Assembly (NCBI GenBank): GCA_963575745.1
Contig: CAUYUJ010014186.1
Location: forward strand, 102,001-166,000
Source: Prorocentrum cordatum
Taxonomy: Eukaryota > Sar > Dinophyceae > Prorocentrales > Prorocentraceae
Length of the DNA: 64,000 nucleotides
Direction: 5' to 3'
Positions 20,185 through 30,399 of the stretch are shown in pieces. How positions within the stretch are numbered: the first letter of the stretch is position 1; each line of letters opens with the position of its first letter. The position numbers and the translations under genes are program-made. The notes beneath the pieces were generated by a model, which searched no databases, was not told where the DNA came from, and saw only the letters and a program-made list of their open reading frames with translations.

Positions 20185-21610
20185 CTGACATTGGATCCCG
20201 ACTCTCTCCCTGGGACCGGTGTTTCCCGCTGAGTAGTTGTTTGGCGGTCCTGGGGCCGGGTAGAATGGCCCCCACAGAGGCCGAAGACTGCCCAAAACCT
20301 CCTGGCCTGATTTTGTCCTCACGCGAGCACGTCTGAGCTCCCAGACCCCCGACGTCATGATATGTTCATCACGTCGACCCCCAGAGGTCTCAACCCTTCC
20401 CCCGGGGCCGATTTTTCGTCGTGAGTTGTTTTTTGGCGGTCCCGAGGCCCGGGAAGGGCCCCCAAAGTCCCGCCACAGGGACACACCTCCCGTCGTGGTT
20501 GTTTCATGACTCGCGGGGGTCTGGGCCCCCGTCCCGCCACAGCGCCGCCCCGTCCGGTCTCCGCCCCACGTGCGCGCCGACCCCGCCGGCCGAAGGCGCG
20601 GCCTCCCAAAGCGGGCCCCGCGCCGGCGAGGGGAGCCGGGGCGCCTTCAGGGCCGGGGGTCAGCGCGAACGGGGGTCCGCCGATCCTCTCTGGCCGACCA
20701 TGGGTCTGGGGCCCAGACTCAGGCGATCGCAAACATGGATCAAGGGGGCGTGGATCAGCGACGGGTCCCGTTTCCATGGGGAATCGCGGATTTCCGCCGC
20801 CGAGCGAGGCGGCACCGGCAACATTTTGGGGAGGGCACTTCCCCCGATCCATGGATTTGGCGACTCCGCGCCAAAACCATGGATTGTTAATCCATGTTTG
20901 CGCGCCCCCGACAGGCTTTCCCCAGACGTTTTCCGTCCTCTCGGGGCCCTTGCCGGGCCAAGTGATAGTCAAAAAACCGTGCAGGATGAGAAACTGGTCC
21001 CTGTGAATGGGACGAGTAGATCTCTTGGGGTCGATGTTACCAAAAAATCGGGACGTCGGGGGTCTGCGGAGGGGGGGAGGTTTTTCAGCAGCATCCCTGC
21101 TTCTTATAAGGTGCGGGCCCAATCTATGAATGTAGGTCGTGAAAAACCAGGCCAGGAGGTTTTTGGCAGTGTCCGGCCTCTGGGGCCCCTGAAACTGGTC
21201 CGGGGGGCCGCCGACAAGAAGACTCAGGACCAAACGCCGGTCCCGGAGGAAGGATCCGGAGTTCTGGTGGCCCCGCGTAAGACAACCGAGACGTCGCATG
21301 TCTGGGGAGCCATGTGAGGGCGAAAGCCCGATGGAGCAGCCTGTACCCCCGTTTTGCGGGGGTAAATCTTTCGCCAGGGGGGCCGGCCATGCCAGTGGGG
21401 ATGGGCATCGGTTCCCAGGCCCCCGACGTCATGTCTTTGCTCGTGACGTGGGCCCCCGACCCCTGGGTGCCTCGACCCAACTTCCCCTGGGGCTGGTCTT
21501 TCGTCCTGAGCTGTTTTCGGATGGTCCTTAGAAGCGGCGAGGGCCTAACATTGCCAGAAATCTCCCGTCGTGATTTTTGTATTGCCCGAGGGGGTCTGGG
21601 TGAAATTCAG
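20185..21610. repeat. Cluster of five D1 dispersed elements in both orientations
   Basis: Reverse copies lie at about 20190-20335, 20385-20520 and 21470-21600 (marker TGAGTTGTTTTTTGGCGGTC or variants). Direct copies lie at about 20925-21060 and 21130-21260 (markers GTCAAAAAACCGTGCAGGAT, GAAGACTCAGGACCAAACG). Each copy pairs the CAGGATGAAAAACTG-type core with a GGCCTCTGGGGCCC-type part and a GTCGATGTT / AACATCGAC-like outer word. Open frames across it are shadows. Confidence 0.6.
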
Positions 21611-21620
21611 ACGGGGCTAT

Positions 21621-21750
21621 AGGACGAGGATAAGACCGTTCTAGAGCGTTCCGGAGCGCTCTCAGAGCGTTCCGGAAGGCTCTGAGAAGTCCGCGGCGCC
21701 CGAGACATCGTCCAGAGCCGCCAGAGCTCAGACGATTTTATCCTCGTCCT
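21621..21750. mobile_element. IR2 inverted-repeat element, copy 1
   Basis: The ends AGGACGAGGATAAGACCGTT and ATTTTATCCTCGTCCT (right) are inverted repeats. The interior carries short palindromes based on GAGCGTTCCGGAGCGCTCTC. About 110 bases are homologous to 33527-33680, including GCGCCCGAGACATCGTCCAG and the right-hand TCCTGGCTTCGTC. Confidence 0.6.
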
Positions 21751-21764
21751 GGCTTCGTCGTAGG

Positions 21765-22025
21765 TCTGGGTTAAACGATGCGCAAGGGCCCTGGCTAACC
21801 CAGGTTTTGGTCAGCTCCTGGGAGGTAAAACTCTGATTATGCCCTGGTCCGAAAGCTTCATCCCGCTGAATCCCCCTTAATCCACGGCCTAATCCGGCGC
21901 AGCAGCCCCCAGGTTTAGTTCTTTTGAATCCTTCCGACGAAGACCTCCAAGTTGTTGCTTCTTAGGGTGAAACGATGCTCATGGGCCCTGGCCGACCCCA
22001 GTTTGTGCTGACCCGGGCGAGCGCG
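21765..22025 (+). repeat. Direct duplication of about 200-bp period
   Basis: TTAAACGATGCGCAAGGGCC with CTGGCTAACCCAGGTTTTGG at about 21769 recurs as GTGAAACGATGCTCATGGGC with CTGGCCGACCCCAGTTTGTG at about 21967. Confidence 0.55.
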
Positions 22026-22030
22026 TCAGA

Positions 22031-22768
22031 GTGACCCTTCGTCGGATTGACCGTCGGTGGGGGCCCACTGGGCCCCCCCGACCGCCGAACGCGATGGGAT
22101 TGCAGCGCCTTGCGGGCCTGCGTGTTGGCCCCCCCGCGGCCGCCCCAGAGGCCGCGCACCCCAGAGGTCACCCTTCTGCCCAGAGGTCACCTCCTGAGCG
22201 TCCCCGACGTCTCCTCCTGGGTCCACCTCCTGGGGGGGGCCAGCGGCGTCTCCGCCGTGCCGCAGGTCGGGGCCCCGAGGCAGCCCGGCCACCCCCGGGG
22301 GGGCGCGAGGGCGCCTCCACGGGGGCGCCCCACGGGGGCGCCCCCCACGGGGGCGGCCCTTCCTCGGAGGAGGAAGGGGACACCCGTCGGTCGATGAGGG
22401 CAGGTGCTCCTGGATTCCCGGGTCCCAGTCTGCTGCAGGCGCCTTCCTACCTCGATCGCCGAGTGCCGTTTCCGCTTCCCTCCTCTTCAGGGGGCGGGCG
22501 GAAGCCCAGTCTGCTTCCAGCGCCTTCCTATTTCATGCTTCTACCCACTTCTTCCGATCGACGGGTGCCCATGCTACCCATGCCTCAAGCAGTGGCGAAT
22601 CGTCCAGGCTTGCGTAAAAGGCCCACCAAAGAGAATAGTATAAGAATCGCTTGTGGTTTGCACGACATGTTCCAAGAACTTGTCTGGCTGAAACTGTCTT
22701 GTTTCTGTGCATCGGGTCTTTGTTCCACGAAAGTTGTTTTGTTTTTCGAAGATGTGGTCGGTCCCTGA
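22031..22768 (+). CDS. Possible Pro/Gly/Arg-rich ORF, uncertain
   Basis: A 245-codon open frame ends at 22766-22768. The first half is Pro/Gly/Arg-rich and could be compositional. The second half has an internal duplication (SLLQAPSYLDRRVP / SLLPAPSYF...DRRVP) and then a lower-GC, more protein-like part, NSIRIACGLHDMFQELVWLK and a Cys/Val/Phe-rich end. The initiation codon given by the frame is not convincing, so it may be an exon starting near 22380. Confidence 0.25.
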   Translation: MTLRRIDRRWGPTGPPRPPNAMGLQRLAGLRVGPPAAAPEAAHPRGHPSAQRSPPERPRRLLLGPPPGGGQRRLRRAAGRGPEAARPPPGGREGASTGAPHGGAPHGGGPSSEEEGDTRRSMRAGAPGFPGPSLLQAPSYLDRRVPFPLPSSSGGGRKPSLLPAPSYFMLLPTSSDRRVPMLPMPQAVANRPGLRKRPTKENSIRIACGLHDMFQELVWLKLSCFCASGLCSTKVVLFFEDVVGP

Positions 22769-22799
22769 TCAAATAACTACCTCGTTTTCCTTTTTCCAG

Positions 22800-23030
22800 C
22801 GGGCTCGGATCATACCTCTCCCCCTCCCTCGTTTTCCTCTTTTTGGGCCTCCTGGGCGGCCATCGTCGCCACTGCTGGATTCGCCTCGAAATCCTCGTCA
22901 GAACGCACCCCACGAGAGGTCCGGGGAGTGGCGGTATCAGTATGTTGTTGATTTTCACACTTATGAGAAGGGGGGCTCTGTAGCATATCATTGGAGTTTC
23001 GTACATTCTCGCAATTCCGCCTTTAGATAG
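22800..23030 (+). CDS. Terminal exon, unknown protein
   Basis: The acceptor CTCGTTTTCCTTTTTCCAG ends at 22799. The frame then runs 76 codons to TAG at 23028-23030. It starts RARIIPLPLPRFPLFGPPGR and later reads GEWRYQYVVDFHTYEKGGSV and AYHWSFVHSRNSAFR. The second half is rich in aromatic residues and clearly protein-like. The part at 22850-22920 is also repeated at 23870-23940 in the same orientation, so part of the exon derives from, or seeded, a dispersed repeat. Confidence 0.45.
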   Translation, partial: RARIIPLPLPRFPLFGPPGRPSSPLLDSPRNPRQNAPHERSGEWRYQYVVDFHTYEKGGSVAYHWSFVHSRNSAFR

Positions 23031-23165
23031 CATTAGCTTGCGCTAGCGTTTGGTGTTCGATGAGAAAACGCCGATCTAGCGTCGACTAGCCTCGATCTAG
23101 TCTCGATACAGCGCCGATTTTCGAGTCGATCCGCGAGAGCCAACGAGATGGCATGGTACGCTCAC

Positions 23166-23357
23166 ACGAGTTGCCGCAGAACGGAGGGGGGCTTCTTGGA
23201 GGAACCTGGCGGCTTCTAATCGACAATCCTCTGGACGTGTGTGAGCCCAATGCGCGATGGCCCCGTGCAGCTCCTTCGATAGCACGCAGCCCGTGTTGGC
23301 CATCATAAGTTGCGCCGCCCGCGTTGCATCGAAGGGCGTCGGTGAACGAGCGCACGC
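23166..23357 (-). CDS. Internal exon, unknown protein
   Basis: On the minus strand, TGCTGACGCAG| (23358) precedes the frame and CTCGT|GTGAGCG follows (donor at 23165). It reads ACARSPTPFDATRAAQLMMA, then NTGCVLSKELHGAIAHWAHT, then RPEDCRLEAARFLQEAP. Both splice sites and the helical, mixed composition support an internal exon of about 64 residues. No partner exons are identified. Confidence 0.45.
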
Positions 23358-23689
23358 CTGCGTCAGCACACGTTTTGAGGGACATCGATCTCAGAAGGCG
23401 GCTTTCTCATAGAAGCCCCTGGGCCCTTCTAGGACGGCCCCTGCCTTCTAAAACGCCCCCCGTGCCTTCTCAGAAGGCCGCCCACCTCGCGTCACCCCCG
23501 TGTGGACGCCGCCTCACTAGGGGGAGGTGTGGTCCTTCCCCCCTGGGGATCCCATCGACTGCGACACCCCGGAGCGTCGATACGATGGGCTTCTCAGGGG
23601 GCTGGTCAGGAGCCGCTCCCCCCGCGGCTGCTGGTCGGTGAGGGAGGCGGGCCCACGGAGGCTCTGAGCTGCGGGGGGCCCTCCCAGGG

Positions 23690-23760
23690 TCGGCGGACCG
23701 TCAGCAGAACGGCTCAGGACGAGGAGTGGTCCCGGACGGGCAGCCCCGTGATCCATGACC
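23690..23760 (+). repeat. D1 dispersed element, fragment
   Basis: CGGACCGTCAGCAGAACGGC then TCAGGACGAGGAGTGGTCCC matches the D1 core. Confidence 0.45.
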
Positions 23761-24047
23761 CGCTTCCATCAGGACCCGTTTGTTTGCCTTCATGCCGAGG
23801 CAGGGGGGGACTGGCCCAGGGGATCGAGGTTGGAGCTTCGAGGTTCGTTTTGGGGGTCCTTTGTTGATCGTCCTGAGACGCTCTCGTGGCGACGGCTGGA
23901 TCCGCCGCGAGATTCTGGTCAAATCGCACCACGTGTGGTCAAGGAGACGATGTTTGGCCACTGCTCAGGGGCAGCAGCGGGGGGGAACTGGTCCGGGGGG
24001 GGGCGGGGGCACGGAGGAAGAACAGGCACAATGTAAGTGTTAAGTTT

Positions 24048-24120
24048 CGGCGGTCCGCTCGGATCCATCGGATCGGCGCTGAACCCTTCTGATGGCGCCT
24101 CCCGCACCGCCCCCGGCGCG
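24048..24120 (+). mobile_element. IR1 element, left end only
   Basis: TTCGGCGGTCCGCTCGGATC and CGGATCGGCGCTG match the IR1 left arm. No right arm is evident; it may have been lost. A GTAAGT donor-like word sits 15 bases upstream. Confidence 0.4.
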
Positions 24121-24487
24121 CTCCGCGCGCCAGCGAGCGAGGCCCAGCGACTCCCTTCCAGGGAGACGTCGGCCCCGGATCCCCCGGGTGGGAAGCGCTG
24201 CAACGCCGAGGAGCGGAGGCCATGGAGATCAGGCTCCCAGGGGCCCAATGTTTGCCCATATATCCACTGCGCCTCTGGTTTCTGGGGAAGGGAGCCCGAA
24301 ACTCCAAGACGCACTGGATATGGACACAGCCTCGCCCCCGCGCCTCGCCAGTCGGGGCCTGGGCGCCCCCCACCCCTCCCAGGAACGTGCGGCCTCGCCA
24401 TCGGCGGCCCCTCTCCAGCCTCTCGGCAACGTGCCGCCGATTCCAGGTCATGGCCTCCCCCCCTGAGCTGGTCCCCCCCTTTCGGCT

Positions 24488-24695
24488 CCCTTGACCAGGG
24501 TCCATTTCGATCCGATCGATCCGACTCGATATCGGCCTGTCGAGCGATATCCGATGTGGCCCGACGCTTGCATGGCGCCATGGTGCGTCCTGGCGCGGCC
24601 GATCCGTGCCGATGCGGCCCGATGCCACTTGCGCTCCGATCCGATCCGAGTTCCCGTTGCGATGCTGGCTGATCCTGACCTCCCCCTGGCACAGG
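24488..24695 (+). repeat. CGATCC-rich dispersed repeat, copy 1
   Basis: Marker order: CAGGGTCCATTTCGATCCGA, TCGATCCGACTCGATA, CGACGCTTGCATGGCGCCAT, GGTGCGTCCTGGCGCGGCCG, then GCTGGCTGATCCTGACC. About 200 bases match 25508-25770 closely. Confidence 0.75.
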
Positions 24696-25051
24696 CCGGG
24701 GGGCGAATTCGCCTTCCCTGCGCGCGGGCCCGCGGGCCACCAGACTCGGCGCCTGTCCCCCCCGGCAACCGGCGGGGCGGAGCTCGCCGAGCGCGCTTCG
24801 CGCGGGCGGACCTGTGGCCTGTGGCGCGCACGACCGGCCACGGGCGCGGGGGCTGTGCGCCGCCCGGCCCGCCCGAGCGCCTGGCCCGCGGCCGGGAAGG
24901 GATGGCCTCGCATCCGCGAAGCTGCTAAACTCAGCGACGGCCGACGACGACGGTCGACTGGCGGACGACGGACGACGCCCTGGACGCCCCGACGCATCAG
25001 TGTCTCAGCTGCCTCCACGCGGTGCGTTTGGTGTTGCCTCGATCCCTCCAG

Positions 25052-25130
25052 TCTCCGCGAGGTTGCCATGCTGCCCATGTTAAAGGAAGAGCAAGCAACG
25101 CAGCATTGCGTATCGCAAGCAGACATGTAG
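25052..25130 (+). CDS. Possible small terminal exon
   Basis: After CGATCCCTCCAG| the frame reads REVAMLPMLKEEQATQHCVS and ends QADM with TAG at 25128-25130. Short but protein-like; the acceptor tract is weak. Confidence 0.25.
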
Positions 25131-26505
25131 ATGGGAACCTGGTAGAGGGCTGCGGCCTGGGGCCTGGACAGCGGGGATAATGGGGGAGATGGCCATCGGC
25201 AGGGGACATGAATTGGGAGATGGGGCAGACTTGCAGCAAAACATCATGGTTTGGGAAACGCACGCGTTGTGCAACCTGGGTGCCTGGCGGCAGTCTTCTG
25301 GCCGATGGTCGGCTCACTGTCAGTCTCCTCTGGCAGTTCGCAGGGGCAGTCGCCTTCGTGTTTCTTCTCCGTCCGCCGGCTGCCGCGCCGACCCCTCGGG
25401 GGCGCACCCGACGAAGCCAGCCAGGACGAGGGGCGAGCGGCACCATGGAACGGCACCCCGCCTCTCCATGAGTTCTCGAGAAGTGGCACGTCCCTGCTGA
25501 GAAGCCCCATTCCAGGGTCCATTCCGATCCGATCGATCCGATTCGATACCGATTCCGGCCGGCCCGATTCGATTCGATTCGCTTCCGACTTTCGAGCGAT
25601 CCGTTGCGGCCCGACGCTTGCATGGCGCTGTGGTGCGTCCTGGCGCGGCCGATCCGATCCGACTCCGACTCCGTGCCGTTGCGGCCCGAGCCGACCTACA
25701 TTCCGATTCGGTCCATCTGCCCGATGCGGTGCTGGTTGATCCTGGCCCTCTGCCTTCTCGCAAGGCTTGCCTCCCGCGCGCCCGCGGGGGCCGGCTGCAG
25801 AGAGATCGGGCGGAGGGTGGTGGGCCAAGGTGCAGGAGAAGGTGGTCTTCTACGCGCAGCAGGACCTGCTGAGGACAGGTGCTGGCTACGAGGCCCGAGA
25901 TCTCTCTTTCTGTTTGGCCTGGGTATGTATTTGTCCGTATATGGCTGCACATCGGTACGAGTGATCAGAGGTAGACCGGTGGAGCGCAGGGTTTCTGTCG
26001 TGCTGTTCTCGCCGCCCTGCTGTGGTGCTGGCTCCTCGTTGGCGCCAGCGGGTGCGCCACTCGCGTCTTCGTTTACCCGAAGCAGCTAGCCTGTAAGGCT
26101 TCCGTATAATCTTTTGGAGCGAAAAGTGGGCTAACCGATTCGGAATCGATCTGGCGACCTGGCCTCCCGTACCCCCCCTTTGCCTCCCGTGGCCTCCCAT
26201 TGCCGTCCCTATCCCTATCAGGCGGGCTGCAGGATCTGGCATCGATCGGGCGGCGTGGCCTCCTGTGGCTTCCCGTGGCCTCCCACTGCCGCCCTTATCC
26301 ATCCCGGCACTTTCTTATCCCCCGGCTTCCATCCCTATCACGCTCGTCCTCATCCTACCTCCCAGTCCCTATCCTGACCCCCATATCCCTAGCCATTTAT
26401 CCTTAGCCGTATGTCACGAGCCCTGTCCTCCCATCGTGGTCCCCCTTTGTGTTCTACTATCGTGAACCTCCCATCGTAGTCCACATCGTAGCTGTGTAAA
26501 GCTGT
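25131..26505. other. No clear gene, holds a CGATCC-rich repeat and CCTCCCGTGG words
   Basis: 25508-25770 is copy 2 of the CGATCC-rich family (markers as at 24488). 26160-26300 repeats GTGGCCTCCC-type words around two GGATCTGGCATCGATC-like blocks. Frames at 25180-25500 and 25604-26089 are open, but no segment is convincingly coding. Confidence 0.4.
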
Positions 26506-27621
26506 TTGGGATTACTAGTCGAGGGTGGTGGTGTTCTTCTCACTTGGCTCGTGATGCGAGCGGCACGCGCGCGAGCTAACAGGGTCAGCATCGAAACGCA
26601 TGGATGCTCCGACGGAGCCGTATCGAGGATGGCGGTGCGCGGAGGGTCACGGAATCCACATCTATGTTCTGGAGCTTTGAGGAGGCGTGATTCCCTGCGC
26701 GTTCCGCAGCCCTCTGGCTCAAGCCCTTGGCTCAGGCCGCTCCGGCTCAAGGTTGTCCCGCGCGGCCTGGTGGCCGGAGTCTTCCTTGGGCTTTGGCCGC
26801 CTCCTCCTCTCGACGCCCCTCTCCCCGCTGCCATGTCTGCGTCTCCTGGTGGGCTGCCGCGGGCGGCCGCGCGGCGCCTCCAGCGGCGGGCGGCGGCCCC
26901 GCGGCTCGTTGTTGCCCTGGCCGTCTCTGGCGAAGACCATCCCGGTCTGCCTGCAGTCGCCGCGGCTGCTGCGGTCGACGCGACTGTTGCAGTCTCCGCG
27001 GGGGCTGGCGCGGCGGCCGCGGACGCAGCGGCGGCTGCCGGCGCGGCCGCGGCAGCAGTGGCCGCGAAATTTGATATGCCCCGTGGCGGGCGCTCCGGCC
27101 ATACCTCTGCCTCTTGGGGAAGGATCTGTCAGATGGTTGTGCTTTATGCCGGGTTCGGACGCACGCATCCGAGGAAGACACCTCATACTTATAGTGTGTC
27201 CTTCTGCGTCCCAAGCCAGGTCAGTCATGTTGAGACCAACACGAGCAGCTACATCGAGGGGATCCACGAGCGCCAGCACGGGATCAGCGCGACCAGCTGC
27301 CAGGACCAGCACTCGAGAAAGGAGGGCAGCGGCAGCGGGGCACGGCGCTGCTCATCGACATACTGGGGCACACAGTCGGATCGCAGCGCGATCAGCTACA
27401 GTGGAGAGATCAGCGATGGAGACGACGGAGGGCAGTGGCAGCGGCCTTCTTTGTTATCCAGCGCCTCGACATACAACGAGCGCGACGCTCAGCCCTCCGC
27501 CTCACCCCGCGCCCAGACCGACGCCCTGCCGTTCCCAGTCCGACGCGCCCCCCGACGCGTCCGACCTGGGGTTGTGACGTTCGTGCGCATCCCGTCCTGT
27601 TCCCGCGAGCGCTGTACCTAA
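26506..27621 (+). CDS. Possible long ORF, Ala-rich centre, unknown function
   Basis: A 371-codon plus frame ends with TAA at 27619-27621. The middle (about 26930-27070) is nearly pure Ala/Val (AAAAVDATVAVSAGAGAAAA), consistent with either coding or GC repeat. From about 27070 the reading becomes protein-like with strong G/C third positions: VETNTSSYIEGIHERQHGIS and later ISYSGEISDGDDGGQWQRP, ending in a basic Pro/Arg segment. An alternative minus frame (26719-27312) overlaps. The listed start may be internal to an exon. No domain recognised. Confidence 0.35.
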   Translation: MGLLVEGGGVLLTWLVMRAARARANRVSIETHGCSDGAVSRMAVRGGSRNPHLCSGALRRRDSLRVPQPSGSSPWLRPLRLKVVPRGLVAGVFLGLWPPPPLDAPLPAAMSASPGGLPRAAARRLQRRAAAPRLVVALAVSGEDHPGLPAVAAAAAVDATVAVSAGAGAAAADAAAAAGAAAAAVAAKFDMPRGGRSGHTSASWGRICQMVVLYAGFGRTHPRKTPHTYSVSFCVPSQVSHVETNTSSYIEGIHERQHGISATSCQDQHSRKEGSGSGARRCSSTYWGTQSDRSAISYSGEISDGDDGGQWQRPSLLSSASTYNERDAQPSASPRAQTDALPFPVRRAPRRVRPGVVTFVRIPSCSRERCT

Positions 27622-27779
27622 CGGTGTGTTGCAGCCCTGATGTTCGTTCAGTTGCTGATCGCCCCTCCCCTGGCCGCGTACCGAGGCTCTCTGATCACCT
27701 GGGCTGTGCTCTCAGCGCGGTGGGCGCTCTCTGGCCCCCCCATCCCCGTTCTCTTCTCCCTTTTTCTCTCCCCCCCATC

Positions 27780-27905
27780 ACCTCCCGCCCCCCCCGACGA
27801 CCTCCCTGACGACCCTCCCGACGACCCTCCCGACGCCAAGCCCGACGCTTCGCCCGACGCCGTGCCAGACGCTGCCCCCGACGCCCGCGCCGGCGTCCGA
27901 CTCGA
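27780..27905 (+). repeat. 12-bp GACGCCGTGCCC-type minisatellite
   Basis: Units such as GACGACCCTCCC, GACGCTTCGCCC and GACGCCGTGCCA read as Pro-Asp-Asp/Pro-Asp-Ala repeats on the plus strand. Confidence 0.8.
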
Positions 27906-27924
27906 CCCACCCCCCGCCCGCATC

Positions 27925-28830
27925 TTACCAGCACAGCGCGGATCGTCAATCCCATGATCTTCGCCAGCACAGCGTAGATCACCGGCGCCAGCATTCCAGC
28001 CAGCGCGCCCAGGAGCACCGACGCCAGCATCCTCGCCAGCGCAGCGCGCGTCACCGAAACCAGCATCTCCGCGAGCAATGCTGGGGGCATCGGCGAGCAC
28101 AGCCGCACAGCACGCAGTCGGGAGCACAGCCGAGTATCTTCGCCAGCACAGTCGGGAGCAACGACGCCAGCAGCCGCGCCAGCTCAGCCGTGAGCATCGA
28201 CGTCTGCATCTTCTCCAGCGCGGCGCAGATCACCCGCCAGCGCTCTCGCCAGCACCGCCGCCCAAGGCGCGCTCTCCGGCTGCGGCGCTGACTGGGGCAT
28301 CGACGCCAGCATCCTCGCCAACGCACTACGGAACACTAGCGCCCGCGCTCCCCCCTTCCCTCGATGCGGGGTGCGAAGCTGGGGCCCGAGGCGACCAGCT
28401 GAGGCGATGAAATCAGGCGTCGCACTCCCTCCTCCTCAGGGCGTGCCCGCCATGTCTGATGCTTTCTTCGACCCCCCCCGACGTCGACACTCGGCCAGTC
28501 GCCATGCCGGGCGCCCAACGTGACTATAACATGATAGGCCCCACGCGACTCACTCCAGCGTTGAGACCAGAGCCTCCTCGCCAGCCAAACGTGCGTCTCC
28601 GACGCCAGTACCCTCGCCAGCACAGCGCAGACCACCGTCGCCAGCGCCCATGCCAGCCCAGCTGGAAGCACCGTCGCCAGCATCGCCGCCAGCGCAGCGT
28701 GGGCCCCCGGCGCCAGCGCCCTTCCCCGCGCAGCACGGATCTCCGGCGCCGGGACTCTCGCCAGGACTGCCGGGAGCACCGACGCCAGCACCGTCGCCAG
28801 CGCAGTCGGCTCCACCTGGCATTGGTGCCG
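27925..28830. repeat. 30-bp (and 15-bp) GCCAGCGC minisatellite
   Basis: Degenerate units of the form CTCGCCAGCGCAGCGCG followed by an ATCACCGACGC-like part fill 27925-28350 and 28560-28820. Minus reading gives decapeptides like RCAGEDAGVG; plus reading gives RRQHRRQRS. Confidence 0.75.
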
Positions 28831-29001
28831 CCCCGTCTGACGCGGCCTTTCGCCGACCTGGCGGCGCTGTGGCAATGCCCTCGCGCGCCAGCCCATCAGT
28901 TTCAGTTGTTTCCCACCCTGAGGACAACGTTGCGTCGACGCCGTGAGGAACGACTGATCTGGCCTTCCGCGTTGAAGATTCTGGCGAAGGTGCGAAGGTA
29001 A
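28459..29001 (+). CDS. Possible basic repetitive protein, C-terminal part coding-like
   Basis: An ATG frame of 180 codons ends with TAA at 28999-29001. The start (MLSSTPPDVDTRPVAMPGAQ) and the last 57 residues (FADLAALWQCPRAPAHQFQL, then FPTLRTTLRRRREERLIWPS and ALKILAKVRR) look like real protein. The centre is the 30-bp minisatellite read as Arg/Gln/His repeats. Either a gene with a repeat-expanded centre or a terminal exon from about 28830 behind a minisatellite. Confidence 0.35.
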   Translation: MLSSTPPDVDTRPVAMPGAQRDYNMIGPTRLTPALRPEPPRQPNVRLRRQYPRQHSADHRRQRPCQPSWKHRRQHRRQRSVGPRRQRPSPRSTDLRRRDSRQDCREHRRQHRRQRSRLHLALVPPRLTRPFADLAALWQCPRAPAHQFQLFPTLRTTLRRRREERLIWPSALKILAKVRR

Positions 29002-29087
29002 AAACGTGCCCGCGGCATCGTGCAGACGGTCGGCCTTCCTCGCGAATATCTGCGGCGCCTCCCTGCGCGCGGGGCGGGCGGGCGCGG

Positions 29088-29450
29088 ATGCCGGATGGCC
29101 GCGGGCCGCTCGCGGGCCTTGGGGAAGGGCATGAGGCCCATGGGCGAGACGGGGGCTGGGGTGACTGGGGCGGCTCCGCTCGGGAATGGGACGAGGCGGT
29201 TGGCGGCGCCCAGGCCTGGGATGCTCGTTCTAGCGCTGTTTCTGCAGATGGTTCGCTCTCCGTTTCGCGTCCCCCAGACAGTCTGGGAGAAACGAAACCC
29301 CGACCCCCGGACAGGGCTTGGGCCCAGATCCCCGACCCTCGGACAGGGCCTGGGGCGCAGCCGCCCGACTTCGACCCTGAACGATTACGCGGGTGGGACA
29401 GGCTGCTTGCCGCGCGAGGCGGCCCGGTCTTGCGCGCCGGCCGCCCGTAG
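29088..29450 (+). CDS. Hypothetical Trp/Asp-rich protein or exon
   Basis: ATG at 29088, 120 codons, TAG at 29448-29450. It reads MPDGRGPLAGLGEGHEAHGR, then DGGWGDWGGSAREWDEAVGG, then a Ser-rich part, a Pro/Asp part and ends FDPERLRGWDRLLAARGG plus a short tail. Seven Trp, balanced charge and G/C third positions favour coding over the two overlapping frames (29020-29742 and 29393-30166). The latter becomes more protein-like after about 29560 and may be the continuation in another frame. Function unknown. Confidence 0.45.
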   Translation: MPDGRGPLAGLGEGHEAHGRDGGWGDWGGSAREWDEAVGGAQAWDARSSAVSADGSLSVSRPPDSLGETKPRPPDRAWAQIPDPRTGPGAQPPDFDPERLRGWDRLLAARGGPVLRAGRP

Positions 29451-30094
29451 CTTTTTGTCCGCTAGCGCGAGCGCTCGGGTGGCAGCGCGCAAACCCCGGT
29501 CCGGGGGGCACGTTCGAGAGGCCAGACGGGCCCCTGCACTGCGGGTGCTCCCTGCAGGCGGCAGGGGGCGACGGCCGCGGCGGCAGTGGGCGGCCGCGGC
29601 CGTCGCCTCCGAAACGGCGGGCGCCTCCGCTGTCCGAGCGGCGGCGATGCGCGCCCCTGCAGAGCGAGGGCAACGCTCTGGCAGTGGGTGCCCTGGCTTG
29701 GCTGAGGAGGCGGGAGACGGCGCGCGTGGCCGCCCTGCCTGACCGTTTGCCCCAGGCGTCGGTCTTCGCCTGGTCTTCCATGACGTCGCATGCGGAGGCT
29801 CGAACTGGCCCCGCTCCCTCCTCGATACCCTGTCTGGTTACGTTCCGCGGCCCTGGCCATGGCTTTCGCGTCCCGGCTCTTCGTGGACTCCCACCTTGCC
29901 GTGCGCCCCAAGCGCTTCACGGTGCCCCTCCGGCACCCGCAATGTCCAGAGCCTGTTTCAACAAAAATGACCCGTCGCCACCCCCCTGCCTCCGCGCACC
30001 CCCCCCCGGATCCCGAGTGCCCTTGATTCGTAGACGAATGACGACATGCGCGTTTTCCCAGCGCCACTTCAAACATGCGTGTTGGACAAGGAAC

Positions 30095-30160
30095 GCCGCT
30101 GTGTGTGTGTGTGCGTGCGTGTGTGTGCGTGCGTGTCGGTGTATTTTTTTACATGCGCAT
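30095..30160 (+). repeat. (GT)n/(GCGT)n microsatellite
   Basis: GTGTGTGTGTGCGTGCGTGT-type repeat within a purine-pyrimidine alternating stretch. Confidence 0.85.
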
Positions 30161-30399
30161 GCGTGAATGCACGACACTGCATTTGCGTGGGAGCGGGCGC
30201 GAGCGTGCTCGCGGTGGCGTTCGATTTTCGCGCTCGCGAGTCTTCGGTGCCACATGGGCCCAGCGCCGCCGCGCGCAACTCGCTCCCCCGCGGCTTTCGA
30301 AGCTGAATCGCGCGTCGAGCGGTTGGCTTCCGCGTCCGCGCGCATTTTTTCCTTGCGCCCTGGGCCAGGGCGCGATGCAACTGAAGCAGCTGATTTGTC

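Noticed and set aside
25725-25760. GCTGGTTGATCCTGGCC, like the 5' end of small-subunit rRNA
   Set aside because: Only about 14 bases match, the next bases do not follow rRNA, and the word varies in the sister repeat at 24665.
26719-27312. Minus ORF over the Ala-rich region
   Set aside because: Plus-strand reading downstream of 27070 has better codon bias and residue composition. The minus ORF is kept only as an alternative.
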